Positions 25,168 through 35,700 of a stretch of DNA of 64,000 bases are shown here, in pieces. Every line of letters begins with the position of its first letter. Position 1 is the stretch's first letter. Under the pieces are notes generated by a model that was not told the DNA's origin, did not search any database, and saw nothing but the letters and a program-made list of their open reading frames with translations. Source of the DNA: Terriglobales bacterium. GTDB taxonomy: Bacteria > Acidobacteriota > Terriglobia > Terriglobales > Acidobacteriaceae. The translations under genes were made by a program, and so were the position numbers. Location: assembly GCA_025936825.1 (NCBI GenBank), contig JAICSO010000013.1:62001-126000 (forward strand), written 5' to 3'.

Positions 25168-26850
25168 ATGCGAGAATCGCGGTTATCTGCTCTGGTGGCT
25201 ATCCTGTTTACTCTGTGTATCAGTGTACAGGGAACTGCACAGAGGGAACCTAAAGCTTTTGCTTCCACTACCGACGCAGCCGCAACCACGCTTCATGTCG
25301 AGAGTCAACTTGTCTTGGTGGATGTCGTTGTTAGACATCACCGCGAGCCTGTAAAAGGCCTAATCGCATCCGATTTCGTTCTGCTCGAAGACGGTAAGCC
25401 GCAGAAGATTGCATTCTTTGAAGCGCATGAGGCTCCTCGGTCTTCCGCGAGCTATGTTAAGCAAGCCCGACCGCCAGACATCTTCACCAATGACACGGCC
25501 GAACCTCCCCCTTCGGTAAACGTGATTCTGTTTGACACGCTCAATACTCCTCCAAGCGACCAGCCATATGCCCGAAAGCAAATGATCGAGTTTTTGAAGA
25601 CCCTCCCTTCTGGTTATCATGTCGCACTGTTCGAATTGGGCGCGAAGCTCCGAATGCTGGCAGGATTCAGCGACAATTCCGAAGAACTGGTTGCCGCTGC
25701 CAAGAAACTCGTCCCTCACACGTCTCCTTTGCTCCAGACGGATGAGGACCTACTCCGAGAACAAAAAGAAATTGCCAAAACGAGAATGCCGTACAACGGG
25801 GAATCGGTCGAGGCCATGCAGCAATTCATGAGCGCCACCTCGGCGGCCGTAGCTCAGAATCGTGTGCGCCTGACGTTGCAAGGCCTGAACACATTGACTG
25901 GGGCGATGTCTGGTTTTCGCGGCCGAAAGAACGTGATCTGGCTGTCTGAATATTTCCCTGTGTTCTTCGGTTTAATGGCCGATAGCAATAAGTTTCCAGA
26001 GGTGCAAAGGTACAGCGATCTCATGCGCGGTACGTCCTCTACGTTGTCATCTTCCCAGGTTGCGCTATATCCAATCGATATTCGTGGCTTAACGTCAGGG
26101 TTCCTTGGAAACGCCGCACTGGAAGGCAAAGCTGTAGACAATCTCAGCGCAATACAGGGAATTGAGGCACGACACCTAGGGATGGATGAGATCGCGGCCG
26201 ATACTGGTGGCCATGCGTATTACAACACCAACGATCTGAAGTTTGCGATGCAACGAAGCTTTGAGAGCGGTTCCGAGTACTATACGTTGGCTTACGTGCC
26301 TCCAAACGGCACTGACTCTAAGTATCACCGCATCGAAATACGATTTAGCCGTTCAGGCTTCAGCGGTGAACATCGCAAAGGATATTTCGCGTTTCCGATC
26401 AAACAGTCGAACGAAGGCGGGAGCGAGTTTGCCGCGGCGGTTCGACCCGCGGCGCCAGTTCTGAACCGCTTGCATCTGAAGGCGCGTCTGCAATCGCCCG
26501 CCTCGAGGCACCCCAACACCGTCGTCGAATGCACAATCAGCCCGGAAGATTTGACCTTTGCAGACCAGCCGAACAATCGTAAGGTAGTACGGCTGAACCT
26601 GCTTACGGTGGCGTGGGATAAATATCTGAATACCGTTAGCCAAATTTCTAATACCGTCGAACTACAGTTCTCTCCTGAACAGTATGCGCGCGTGTTGCGC
26701 GACGGGATTACAACGCGTCAGGAGATGCGTTTAACCAAGCCGGGCCGATACCACATACGTACGGCTGTGATGGACGATGCAAACCACCGCATTGGCTCGC
26801 TCGAGATTCCGATTGAGATCTCGTCCAATGCAAAGCTGGCGAAAAAGTAG
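25168..26850 (+). CDS. Secreted VWFA-related protein (acidobacterial type)
   Basis: 560 residues, ATG 25168 with TTGAGGAG upstream. It has a signal peptide (ALVAILFTLCISVQGTAQ), then the signature of the TIGR03436-like family: LVLVDVVVRHHREPVKGL, DFVLLEDGKPQKI, a VWA-like core (VILFDTLNTPP, GYHVALFELG, GRKNVIWLSEYFP, VALYPIDIRGL, ADTGGHAYYNTNDL) and YTLAYVPPNG before a C-terminal beta domain. The MIDAS-like site reads DTLN rather than the canonical DxSxS. The family is strongly expanded in Acidobacteriota and has no proven function. A second member is at 29217-30992. Confidence 0.88.
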   Translation: MRESRLSALVAILFTLCISVQGTAQREPKAFASTTDAAATTLHVESQLVLVDVVVRHHREPVKGLIASDFVLLEDGKPQKIAFFEAHEAPRSSASYVKQARPPDIFTNDTAEPPPSVNVILFDTLNTPPSDQPYARKQMIEFLKTLPSGYHVALFELGAKLRMLAGFSDNSEELVAAAKKLVPHTSPLLQTDEDLLREQKEIAKTRMPYNGESVEAMQQFMSATSAAVAQNRVRLTLQGLNTLTGAMSGFRGRKNVIWLSEYFPVFFGLMADSNKFPEVQRYSDLMRGTSSTLSSSQVALYPIDIRGLTSGFLGNAALEGKAVDNLSAIQGIEARHLGMDEIAADTGGHAYYNTNDLKFAMQRSFESGSEYYTLAYVPPNGTDSKYHRIEIRFSRSGFSGEHRKGYFAFPIKQSNEGGSEFAAAVRPAAPVLNRLHLKARLQSPASRHPNTVVECTISPEDLTFADQPNNRKVVRLNLLTVAWDKYLNTVSQISNTVELQFSPEQYARVLRDGITTRQEMRLTKPGRYHIRTAVMDDANHRIGSLEIPIEISSNAKLAKK

Positions 26851-26873
26851 GGCCCTCTTTGCCGAACAGACCG

Positions 26874-28196
26874 CTAGGCGCTGGCCTTGTCGGTGAGGGG
26901 GAGGGAATCGATGCCAGCGGAATCCAGTTCGAGTTGTTCTTGTCCGCTCAAGGCACTCACTTTCCCACGATAATTCTTGAGGTGTGTGGTGGCTTTATCG
27001 AACGCTTCCTGAGCTTTGTCGAGGCTCTTTCCGACGTTCTCGAACTGGTTCTGGAAATGATCGAACGATTTCTGCGCCTTGGCCAGTTCCTGGCGGCTTT
27101 TCTCGAACCGGCTTGCGACCTCGTACCACTTGTGCACGAGCGCGATTGTTTGCAGAGTCATTAGCAGCGTATTCGGCGAAACCGGGAAAACATGTTGCCC
27201 ATTTAGCCAGTCAGCCAGTTCACGGTTGCGTACAGCTTCCATGTATAGCGTCTCACTCGGTAGATACATCAGAGCGATTTCCGTGGTTCCATGTTCCGGT
27301 TGAATGTACACCTTGATGCGCTTTGCCTCGGCTTTCATGACCCGCACGAATTCATCGCGCGCGATTTCCAACTGCGCTTCCGTGCTCTCTTCAAAGAATG
27401 CCAACACTTGTTCGCGCGGGAACTTGGCGTCAATGGGCAGGCGGCGATCAGGGAAGTTGATCATGGCATCCACACGCCCGCCCCCATTCACCGAGCACTG
27501 CATTTCGAACATATGGGCGGGCAGGAAATCCGAGAGAAGGCGCTCCAGGCTCGCTTCACCGAACTGTCCGCGAAGGTGTGGAAGCTTGAGCAGATTGTTG
27601 AGATCGTTGATCGAGTGCCCGAGTGCCCCCACTTCGCGCAGTTGCTCTTCGGCGGCCCGCAGGTGCTGTTGTACTTTTTCGAACTGCGCAAAACCTTCTT
27701 TAATATTTTGATCGAGCTTCGACTGAACTTGCTCGGTGATCGCCAGCAGCTTGGCATCGACTCGCTCGCGAATGGATTCCAGGCTTTCGCCGGTCTGCTG
27801 ATTGAGGCGTGCGAACTCAGACTTCAGAGATTCGGTGGTCAAAGCCAGAGAATTGGTCAGTTCTGACCGGGTTTCACCGAGTCTTTCCGCTTGTTCCCGG
27901 CGTCCCGCGGCCATCTGGTTTTCCACCGCTCGACGAATTTCGCCGAACCCACCATTTAGCCGGTCCGAAACCTCCTGGCGCAAGTCGCCCTTAGTTTGCT
28001 CAAGGCGTGAAGCGAGGTCCGCCGTAGCCGCGGAAAACTGCTGGGTCAGGGCCTGTTGTAACCCGTCGGAACGCTGAGCAAGTCCTTTCAGCGCAGCGGC
28101 TTGTGAGCCGCCGGAACGTTGGTACACCACCAGCCACAGAAGTAGGACGACATTGACGGCAAGAAGCAGGCCAAGCAGCAGCGGGAGAGAGGCCAA
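26874..28196 (-). CDS. rmuC: RmuC-family DNA recombination protein
   Basis: 440 residues from TTG 28196 (CGGAG about 10 nt upstream). An N-terminal membrane helix (LLLGLLLAVNVVLLLWLVV) is followed by a long coiled coil (about 30-180) and the RmuC catalytic-like core: LRGQFGEASLERLL, GGRVDAMINFPDRRLPIDAKFP, LMYLPSETLYMEAV and VFPVSPNTLLMTLQTI. The core belongs to the PD-(D/E)XK nuclease superfamily; in E. coli RmuC limits inversions at short inverted repeats. That is suggestive in a genome so rich in intergenic inverted repeats, but that link is only inference. Confidence 0.94.
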   Translation of the reverse strand: MASLPLLLGLLLAVNVVLLLWLVVYQRSGGSQAAALKGLAQRSDGLQQALTQQFSAATADLASRLEQTKGDLRQEVSDRLNGGFGEIRRAVENQMAAGRREQAERLGETRSELTNSLALTTESLKSEFARLNQQTGESLESIRERVDAKLLAITEQVQSKLDQNIKEGFAQFEKVQQHLRAAEEQLREVGALGHSINDLNNLLKLPHLRGQFGEASLERLLSDFLPAHMFEMQCSVNGGGRVDAMINFPDRRLPIDAKFPREQVLAFFEESTEAQLEIARDEFVRVMKAEAKRIKVYIQPEHGTTEIALMYLPSETLYMEAVRNRELADWLNGQHVFPVSPNTLLMTLQTIALVHKWYEVASRFEKSRQELAKAQKSFDHFQNQFENVGKSLDKAQEAFDKATTHLKNYRGKVSALSGQEQLELDSAGIDSLPLTDKASA

Positions 28197-28345
28197 TCGG
28201 TAATATCTCCGGTGTAATCGTGCTCAGCCCGATTGTAGAGACTATTCTTTTTGAAGCAAAGCAGTTTCTCCCGGGGGCATCTGGAATGTAGGCATGGGCA
28301 TCTGAAACGCCCGTTGGACGGGGTTTTCAGCTACTCACGAGCGCA

Positions 28346-29197
28346 ATGTTCCTGGTCCTCATTACCGCGATCTCCCTGCATTTAGCCCCTGGCGCAGCTT
28401 TGCCCAAGGGGGCAGCTCCGGATACCGCTCCGCAAAGCTCGTGGCAGCAGGTCGCGCCTGATTCTGCCCCGGCATTCGAGAGCGATGCCGAGCACCAGTT
28501 GCTGGATATGGCCAACGCGGATCGCGCGCGCGCAGGACTGCCGCCGCTCAAAATGGATGATGGCCTGGTCCGTGCTGCTAGAGCCCATGCGATCAAGATG
28601 GCCGCCCAGGAGCAACTCTCGCATCAGTTTTCTGGAGAACCGGCCCTCGGCGAACGCATTTCTGCAAATTCAGCACTTCACCTCGATCGCGAAGGGGAAA
28701 ACGTCGCCCTGGCTCCCGATGCCGAAGGTGCGCATCATGCCCTGATGACATCGCCGCCGCACCGCGACAACCTGCTCAGTCCAAATTTCAATGTGGCTGG
28801 GATTGGCGTGGTCCGGAAGGGGGCACAGATCTACGTGGCGCAGGATTTTGGCGACAGTATTGCCACCGTTTCCCTTCAGAAAGCGGAAGAGCTGGTGGCC
28901 GAGAGTGTGGAACAATTACGCTCGCAAGCGCATATGCCGCGCCTGGCTCGCATGAGCAGTCGTTCCACGGAAGCTAGCGCTTGCGCAATGGCCCAGGCTG
29001 ATTCGCTCAGCGCCGCGGTCCCTCCATCCGGAGCGTATACGCTGCGCTATACCAGCATGCAGCCGGAGCAATTGCCGTCGAACATTTCCAAAGTGATTGC
29101 CCAGCGCGGGCTCAAAACCTACTCCGCCGGCACCTGTTACGCTCGCACCCAGAAGTATCCCAACGGGGCCTACTGGGTTGTGCTTATCTTCTACTAA
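28346..29197 (+). CDS. Secreted CAP/SCP-domain protein
   Basis: 283 residues. Signal peptide FLVLITAISLHLAPGAA. Residues about 45-185 are a CAP (SCP/PR1/YkwD) domain: LDMANADRARAGLPPL, AARAHAIKMAAQ, LSHQFSG, ENVALAP, LMTSPPHRDNLLSP and VAQDFGDS. The CAP His/Glu residues are present (SHQ, GENV, PPHRDN). The C-terminal 100 residues are unassigned. Bacterial members are extracellular; some bind sterols, lipids or the cell wall. The promoter is probably in the 149-nt gap shared with the divergent rmuC. Confidence 0.88.
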   Translation: MFLVLITAISLHLAPGAALPKGAAPDTAPQSSWQQVAPDSAPAFESDAEHQLLDMANADRARAGLPPLKMDDGLVRAARAHAIKMAAQEQLSHQFSGEPALGERISANSALHLDREGENVALAPDAEGAHHALMTSPPHRDNLLSPNFNVAGIGVVRKGAQIYVAQDFGDSIATVSLQKAEELVAESVEQLRSQAHMPRLARMSSRSTEASACAMAQADSLSAAVPPSGAYTLRYTSMQPEQLPSNISKVIAQRGLKTYSAGTCYARTQKYPNGAYWVVLIFY

Positions 29198-29216
29198 GCC
29201 TTCCTCTAAAACTTGC

Positions 29217-30992
29217 CTAGTGTGGTGCGGTTTGCGTTTGATTGCTTCCGGCCGGCGCAATTGTCGCGAGCGGGGCGCGATCTCCCAGCTTGATGTTGAT
29301 CGACCCTATCCTTCCGCTTGGGACATCTCTCACCAGTAGTCGTACCGCAGCAGGCTGTGGACCGGGAATTGAGACCGTGTGAGGCAATCCATTCTTCAAA
29401 AGAGAATCGTATTCCGGTTGCGTGAATTCGTGATGGATGTCTTCGCTCATTAACTGCTGGGCCCAGCCCTTGCTGTTAAAAGTACAAGCTGCGATGGTAA
29501 AGTTCAGGTCCCGACCACCCTTGTTTGTTTCCGGAGCGGTAAGCGCAGAAGTATTGATCGTCATGTAGAACTTGACGCTGTCCGGCGAGTCGGCAGGAAG
29601 GCGCTTCGCGAATAAGAAGATCGAAGTCGCGTCCAGGTAATCCTCGCACGCAGCCTGTCGTAGCTCATTTTTCTGATCCTGAGGACCTTCGGATGCGGCG
29701 TAATAACCTTGCCGGTAGGTGAGGTGCAATCCATCCTGCCGGGTTTTAACGATGACTTTCCTGTACTCACCATTCCAGTTTTGCGAGTCGGGGTAGTAGG
29801 CAATTTCGTAGAACGAACTGCTGTCGTCCATTGCCTTTTGGACGCAATCCCCCAGATCGTTGTCACCCGTACAGACGCGGCCGCCGGTCCCGTCCGCTAT
29901 CACCTCCATAGTGTCTTGTTCGCTGCTGCGCATATTGACTTCACGTTGGATCGCGCGCTGGGCTCCCGACGCGGAAACATCGCGCGGGCGAGTCCCGGCT
30001 TCAAAGAACGAAAAACCCTGCACGCCGGCCGGATTGATGGGATAGACGGCGATTTTAGCCTCGCTAAGAGCGCTGGACATTCTTTTCAGAACGGTCCAAT
30101 AGTCGCGCGGTACATTATCGGCGTCGTTGATCGCAATGGGAAAGCCTGTCGATATCCAAAGCAAATTTTTTCGACCGGGATAGCCAGACAGGCGACGCCC
30201 GAGGGTTGTCAATGCCTCGATCGTCTCGCGAATACGTAAGTCCATATCGGAGGCGTAGAGTTCTCGCTCAAAGCGTGACACAGCCGCGAGTAATTGTGGT
30301 GATACTTGTACGTTCCCGGCATTCATCGAAGCGAGTTGTGCCGACATCGTGTCAGGATCATCGTCGGGATCGAGTGTTGCTACATTTTGTCCCGCCGGAT
30401 TATTGATAGTTGACAGCGCAGTCTGTAAAAGTTTTGGATCGCTGGTGAAATCCTGGACCATGCGGAGTTTGTGTCCAAACAAGAAGACTGCGACAGGAAT
30501 ATTTTTCGGCAACGATCGCAACATCTTCAACATCTGAACGTGGACTTGCATCTGGTGCTTAACGTCGGTATTCAGGCCATCCACTAAGAAGATGGTGGGT
30601 GGCACTGGTTCTTTCTGCAGCGTTATGAGGTTGGTATAGATGCCGGCCGGTATCTGTAATTCCGAGGGAAGCTGGCCTGCGAGGTCGGACATGCGAACCT
30701 CTCGGAAGGACGCGATCTTTTGTTCATACTTCTGCTTTCCGCGGCTTCGTGCTTGTTCGAAGATTTGAAAATCGCCGGCTTTCAGACCGGTCAGGTGATT
30801 ACCCTTTCGGTCTTTTGCGACGACCTCAAGGGTTACCATGCGCGCGGATGCCCTGAAGGTCGTAACTGGCTCGGAACGTTCAGTCACACTGGCAGCCGGG
30901 GACTGCGATTGTGCCACTAATCGCGAAACAGCAAGCACAGTGAGAAGGAGAAGAGTGATAATTCTGTAAAGAGTAAGTGAGCTGCGAATCAT
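29217..30992 (-). CDS. Secreted VWFA-related protein (acidobacterial type)
   Basis: 591 residues, ATG 30992. Signal peptide IITLLLLTVLAVSRLVAQSQ. It shows the same signature as the 25168 gene: MVTLEVVAKDRKGNHLTGL, DFQIFEQ, a VWA-like core (TIFLVDGLNTD, IPVAVFLFGHKLRMV, GRKNLLWISTGFP, IAVYPINPAGV, ADGTGGRVCTGDNDL) and YEIAYYPDSQNW, then a beta-rich C-terminus ending in SIPGPQPAAVRLLVRDV. The two proteins are clear paralogues, separated by rmuC and the CAP gene. Function unknown. Confidence 0.88.
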   Translation of the reverse strand: MIRSSLTLYRIITLLLLTVLAVSRLVAQSQSPAASVTERSEPVTTFRASARMVTLEVVAKDRKGNHLTGLKAGDFQIFEQARSRGKQKYEQKIASFREVRMSDLAGQLPSELQIPAGIYTNLITLQKEPVPPTIFLVDGLNTDVKHQMQVHVQMLKMLRSLPKNIPVAVFLFGHKLRMVQDFTSDPKLLQTALSTINNPAGQNVATLDPDDDPDTMSAQLASMNAGNVQVSPQLLAAVSRFERELYASDMDLRIRETIEALTTLGRRLSGYPGRKNLLWISTGFPIAINDADNVPRDYWTVLKRMSSALSEAKIAVYPINPAGVQGFSFFEAGTRPRDVSASGAQRAIQREVNMRSSEQDTMEVIADGTGGRVCTGDNDLGDCVQKAMDDSSSFYEIAYYPDSQNWNGEYRKVIVKTRQDGLHLTYRQGYYAASEGPQDQKNELRQAACEDYLDATSIFLFAKRLPADSPDSVKFYMTINTSALTAPETNKGGRDLNFTIAACTFNSKGWAQQLMSEDIHHEFTQPEYDSLLKNGLPHTVSIPGPQPAAVRLLVRDVPSGRIGSINIKLGDRAPLATIAPAGSNQTQTAPH

Positions 30993-31160
30993 CGAGACCT
31001 CATGCAGAAACAGCCGTAGATACAGTACGTCACCTTTGCCGGTGCCTAACTATACTATGGCTGCTTCACTCGAACCGAGACCAAACCAGTGGCGTCGGCG
31101 AAACATCTCAAACGATTACCAGCAACTTTATCCGCGTGGGGGAGCGAGTTCCAGCTGGGA

Positions 31161-31433
31161 TTACTCCGCCGTGGTCGGGTCGATGATGGTCTTCACTTCG
31201 GAAATCCGGTTGGCGGGGAATCCGCCTTGCTGCGCATGCTCGCGCACCATGGCCTCGTTCGGGGCGCGGTAGACGCAATAAATCTTGTCCTCTGTTACGA
31301 AGCTTTCGATCCACTGAATCTGTGGCCCAAGGTTATTGAGCACGCCACAGGATTTCTGCGAGATCGCGTGCAGTTGATCCTTCGAAAGTTTGCCTGCCCC
31401 AGGTATTTCGCGCTCAATGACGTATTTCGGCAT
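31161..31433 (-). CDS. DUF4242-like small protein
   Basis: 90 residues from ATG 31433; the longer frame back to 31541 overlaps the next gene and looks non-coding. The pattern MPKYVIEREIPGAGKL, IQWIESFVTEDKIYCVYRA and REHAQQGGFPANRISEV matches the DUF4242 (nickel-binding-like/SCO4226) family, a small ferredoxin-like fold. It follows the HD-GYP gene on the same strand by 61 nt and may share its transcript. Role unknown. Confidence 0.85.
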   Translation of the reverse strand: MPKYVIEREIPGAGKLSKDQLHAISQKSCGVLNNLGPQIQWIESFVTEDKIYCVYRAPNEAMVREHAQQGGFPANRISEVKTIIDPTTAE

Positions 31434-31494
31434 AAACCCCTCCGCGTTGCTGGAGCACAGGCTAACAACGGTCAGGGGACTCTGGCAAGTGGGG

Positions 31495-32586
31495 CTAGCT
31501 TTTGCCGGCGGCAGAGTAAGCGAACCGGTGAATCTGTTCATCGATGCCCTTGCGGAGGTCGTCCCAGATATTCTCGGGCATTTGCAGGAAAGTCGTTACC
31601 ACTTGGGGATCGAACTGGCGTCCTGACCAGCGTTGAATCTCATCCCGCGCAACTTCGAAGGGCAGCTTTGCGCGATAAGGGCGATCGGAAGTCATTGCAT
31701 CCAGCGTGTCAGCCACAGAGAAAATTCTGGCTCCCAGCGGAATCTGGTCGCCCTTAAGCCCGCGCGGATAACCTGTCCCGTCGTACTTTTCCTGGTGAGC
31801 GTAGACGATTTCTGATGCTTCGGTGAGGAAGGGAATACGCTTTAGAATCTGGTAGCCACGGTAGCAGTGCTCCTGCATGATCGCGATTTCTTCCGTGTCG
31901 AGAGCCCCCGGCTTGCGCAGGATCGCATCGGGGATGGCCATCTTCCCGATATCGTGCAGGAATGCGCCGCGGGCAATTACGCGAATCTGGTCGGCCGAAA
32001 GTCCCATGGCGCGAGCGATGGCGATCGTGAAAGCGGTAACGCGCTTGGAGTGGCCTTCCGTCTCCGCGTCCTTCAAGTCCAGCGCATTGCCGAGAGCCTC
32101 AAGCGTAATGTCGTAGGAGCGCTCGAGCGTGGTGATCGCCTGGCGCAACTGCTCGGTTCGGGCAGTCACCAGGGCTTCGAGATTCGTTTGATAAGCACGG
32201 TTTTCCAGCTTCAGGCGCCGGTTCTCGAGCGCGCGGCGCACCGTAGCCAGCAGTTGTTCGCGATCAAATGGCTTAAGCAGGTAATCGTAGGCGCCGTTGC
32301 GGATCGCATTGAGCGCAATGGAGATATCGTGCATGGCCGTAACCATGACAACGGGCATATCCGGAAAACGCTCTTTCGTAGCGGCCAGCAAGGCTTCACC
32401 ATCCATGACCGGCATCATCATGTCGGAAAGCATCAGCTCAAATTCTTCGCCGGATTGCAGCAGGGCCAGCGCTTCTTTGCCGGACTGCGCCTGAGTGCAC
32501 ACGAAGCTCGACGACGTCAGCATGGAGGAGACGACCTCTCGGATCGAGTCTTCGTCGTCGACGATAAGAATTCGTTCGGCGGACAT
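31495..32586 (-). CDS. RpfG-like response regulator with HD-GYP domain
   Basis: 363 residues. Residues 1-125 are a receiver (IVDDEDSIREVV, LMLSDMMMPVMDG with the phosphoacceptor Asp, YLLKPF). A helical linker leads to the HD-GYP domain with GHSKRV, FLHDIGKMAIPD, EHCYRGYQIL, YAHQEKYDGTGYPRGL and VADTLDAMTSDRPYR, so the metal-binding and GYP residues are complete. Such proteins hydrolyse cyclic di-GMP. It is divergent, by 132 nt, from a large hybrid histidine kinase, the likely cognate partner. Confidence 0.96.
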   Translation of the reverse strand: MSAERILIVDDEDSIREVVSSMLTSSSFVCTQAQSGKEALALLQSGEEFELMLSDMMMPVMDGEALLAATKERFPDMPVVMVTAMHDISIALNAIRNGAYDYLLKPFDREQLLATVRRALENRRLKLENRAYQTNLEALVTARTEQLRQAITTLERSYDITLEALGNALDLKDAETEGHSKRVTAFTIAIARAMGLSADQIRVIARGAFLHDIGKMAIPDAILRKPGALDTEEIAIMQEHCYRGYQILKRIPFLTEASEIVYAHQEKYDGTGYPRGLKGDQIPLGARIFSVADTLDAMTSDRPYRAKLPFEVARDEIQRWSGRQFDPQVVTTFLQMPENIWDDLRKGIDEQIHRFAYSAAGKS

Positions 32587-32718
32587 GGGCTGGCGCTACT
32601 AAGTGTATGGCGATTGTACCTGAAAGGCTTGATACCGAAAGTAACCAAATCTGGGGGATTCCTGCCTGGTTACCCGTCTTCGTCGTGCTAAAACGTTAGG
32701 AAACTAGCTGGTTTTCGC

Positions 32719-35700
32719 ATGAACTCGATCCTCTGGCGTGCGTGGGAGGGCCTCGCCGGCCTTGCCATGCCTAAACTGATGGCGCGCGAAATGGCTGTGC
32801 TGCTTATCCTGGCAGCCAGCCTATTGGTGTTTCGCACACTGCGTGAGCGCTGCCTGATGGTATGGATCGTGGGCTGGGTCGCTTATCTGGCTTCGCGCCA
32901 CGCTCTCAACAATCCTGCCGATCCTTTCGCGGTACCTATTGGTCAAACCGAGTTCGTAATCGCCGTCAGTCTATTTGTTATCGGCGCAATCATCTATGCG
33001 AAAGCACGCAGCATCCTGACCCCGTTGGTCGCCATTTGTGCCGCGGTTGTAGTGTTCGCGGCCTTGCAAGGCTTCTATTGGCCTGGATTGCCAACGTTAC
33101 GATTTGCGCTGGAACTCTCGTATCGCATTTTGACCTTCGGCGCCGCGATCGGATTGCTGCGGTACAGGCGCATGCGCCGGGAGATTGGTACATGGGTTCT
33201 CGCGGCAGGATTGACTCTGCTTCACCTGGACTGGGCTCCACTGACGTCGCGTATCCCTGGCGAAAGCGGGATTCTGATCGACGTTCTGCTTGGCCTGGGG
33301 ATGTTGTTGGTCATCCTTGACGAGGCCCGCCTGAAGAATCACCGCCTCGCCACCTTAAACGAGCTTTCGACGACGATCTCCGACGCCGCGCACGCCGGGT
33401 CGATGAACACCGCGGCTGCGTTGCACCATTTGCGCAAGCTTATGGGCGCCGATGCCGCGTGGTTCCGTTTCATCAACGGACCGCGGCTTACGATCTTTCA
33501 GCATGTCGGCTTGTCTGACCAATTCCTTCAGGATCGCGCCGCGGTGAACACAAACGATCCTCTGGAAAAAATTCCGGCAGAAATGACGCCGGTCCTGCTG
33601 CCCAAGTCGAAATTTGGCGACCAGGCAGCCGTATTTCGCCGTGAACGGCTGCAGCAGCTTGTAGTGACGACCGTACCTGGACGCAAAGCCTTGGCTGGCA
33701 CGCTCGTTTTGGGCAATCGCCGTGGCCGGTCTTATTCCCCGGATGAGAGAGAATTCCTGGTCACTTGCGCGCAACAGCTCGGGCTCGCCCTGGAGAACCT
33801 GCACCTCGTCGAAGAAATCCTCCGGTCACACCGGCAGTGGAGCAATACGTTCGAATCGATTCAAGATATCGTGCTGCTGCACGACGCAGAATTCCGCATC
33901 CTGAAAGCCAATCCTTCGCTGCTGGGCCGCCTCGGCAAATCGCAAGCGGAGGTCGTGGGCAAACTGTGCGAGGCGGTTCTCCCGAAGCAGGACACTGGTT
34001 GGGCGAATTGCCCATACTGCCGCGGACAGGAAGACGGTTTCTACGAAGGGCTTGACCCATTCGGCGGCTTCTCGGTTGCTTCTACCTCCACCTACGTCGA
34101 CCAGGGCACAAAGCAGAAAGCTACGATCCACGTAGTTCGCGACATCACTGAACGCCGCGCAGCCGAAGAAAAGTACCGATCACTCTTCGAGCAGGTGCAG
34201 GAAGGCGTATTTGTCACAACGCCCGAGGGCAAGCTGCTCGATTGCAACGACGCCTTCGTTCGCATGCTCGGCTATGGAAGCCGTGAGGCCTTGCTCGGCC
34301 ACAACGTCGACGCGGATTTTTATACCTCAGCGCAGCAACGCAAGACCTTTCGTCAGGAGCTCGAAACCCACAACTTTGTGCGCGACTTCGAGGTCAGCCT
34401 GCGCCGCAAAGATGGATCGATGCTTACCGCCGTGGAGAGCAGCTTCGCCTTCCGCGACGAGGCAGGCAAGATCGAGCGCTACCAGGGCTTCCTGCTCGAC
34501 ATCACGGAGAAGAAGCACGCCGAAGACGAGATCCGCCGTCGCAACCGAGAGTTGAATGCCCTCAACGCGATGGCCGTGATCGCCACCCAGAGCTTCGATC
34601 TTGACGAGATTCTCAACCTCACGCTGCGCCAGGTGATTTCGTTGTTGGGCGCGGAAGCCGGCGCGGTTTACCTGGCAGAACCGGACCAGCGCTATCGTCG
34701 GCGCGCCAACTGGGGCCAGCGAATTACTGACCGCAAGAGGCTTGGGGAAGTCGTGTTTTCAGATGGGCTGGGTGAGTTGGTAACACGCTCGCGCGCCGAA
34801 GTGCTGACGGACGAGTATCTGCCGCATTTGCCGGAGAGTGTTCGCGAATTCATCGCGAACGCAAATGCAGGTTCGTCGATCTGGGTTGTGCTTTGGGGCA
34901 AGGACGATCCCGTTGGATTGATGGGAATCACGCGTGCCCAGCAGCAGGAATATACGCTCAACGACGAGAATCTCCTCGTCGCCATTGGCCGCCAACTTTC
35001 GACCACGGTCGAAAAGGTCCGGTTGTACGAAGAAACCTGCAAAGCATACGACGACTTGCGGCGCGCGCAGGAACAACTGCTGCAGAGCGAGAAGATGTCG
35101 GCCATCGGCCAACTTATTGCTGGTGTGGCGCACGAACTGAATAATCCGTTGACCGCCATCCTCGGCTATGCTCAGCTTCTCGAAGCGGAACCGCTGGACT
35201 CCAAGGCGAAGGAATTTACCAGCAAGATTTTCAAGCAGGGACAGCGCACTCATCGAGTGGTCCAGAACCTGCTTTCGTTTGCGCGCCAACGTGCGCCGCA
35301 AAAAGAAGAATTCAACGTGGTCGAAGTGCTGGAAGAGGCGCTACTGCTCCGCGACTACGATCTCAAAGTTGGGAACATCACGTTGGAGCGCGATTTTCAG
35401 GCTGGCCTGCCTGCCGTACTGGGAGATCGCCATCAGTTGGAGCAAGTCTTCCTCAATATCGTGAACAACGGGCTCGACGCGATTACCGAGGATGAAGACA
35501 ATCCGAAGAATGCCCGCCGCTTCCGCGTTCGAGGATTTACCCAGGACAACTGGGTGCACCTGGAATTCCAGGACTCAGGGCCGGGTATCAAGGAACCCAC
35601 CCGTATTTTCGAACCTTTTTATACGACCAAGAGCGTGGGAAAGGGCACCGGGCTGGGATTGAGCATCTGCTACGGAATCGTGAAGGAGCACGGCGGTGAA

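Noticed and set aside
31434-31541. N-terminal extension of the DUF4242-like protein
   Set aside because: It overlaps the HD-GYP coding sequence, while the family begins at the internal MPKYVIE.
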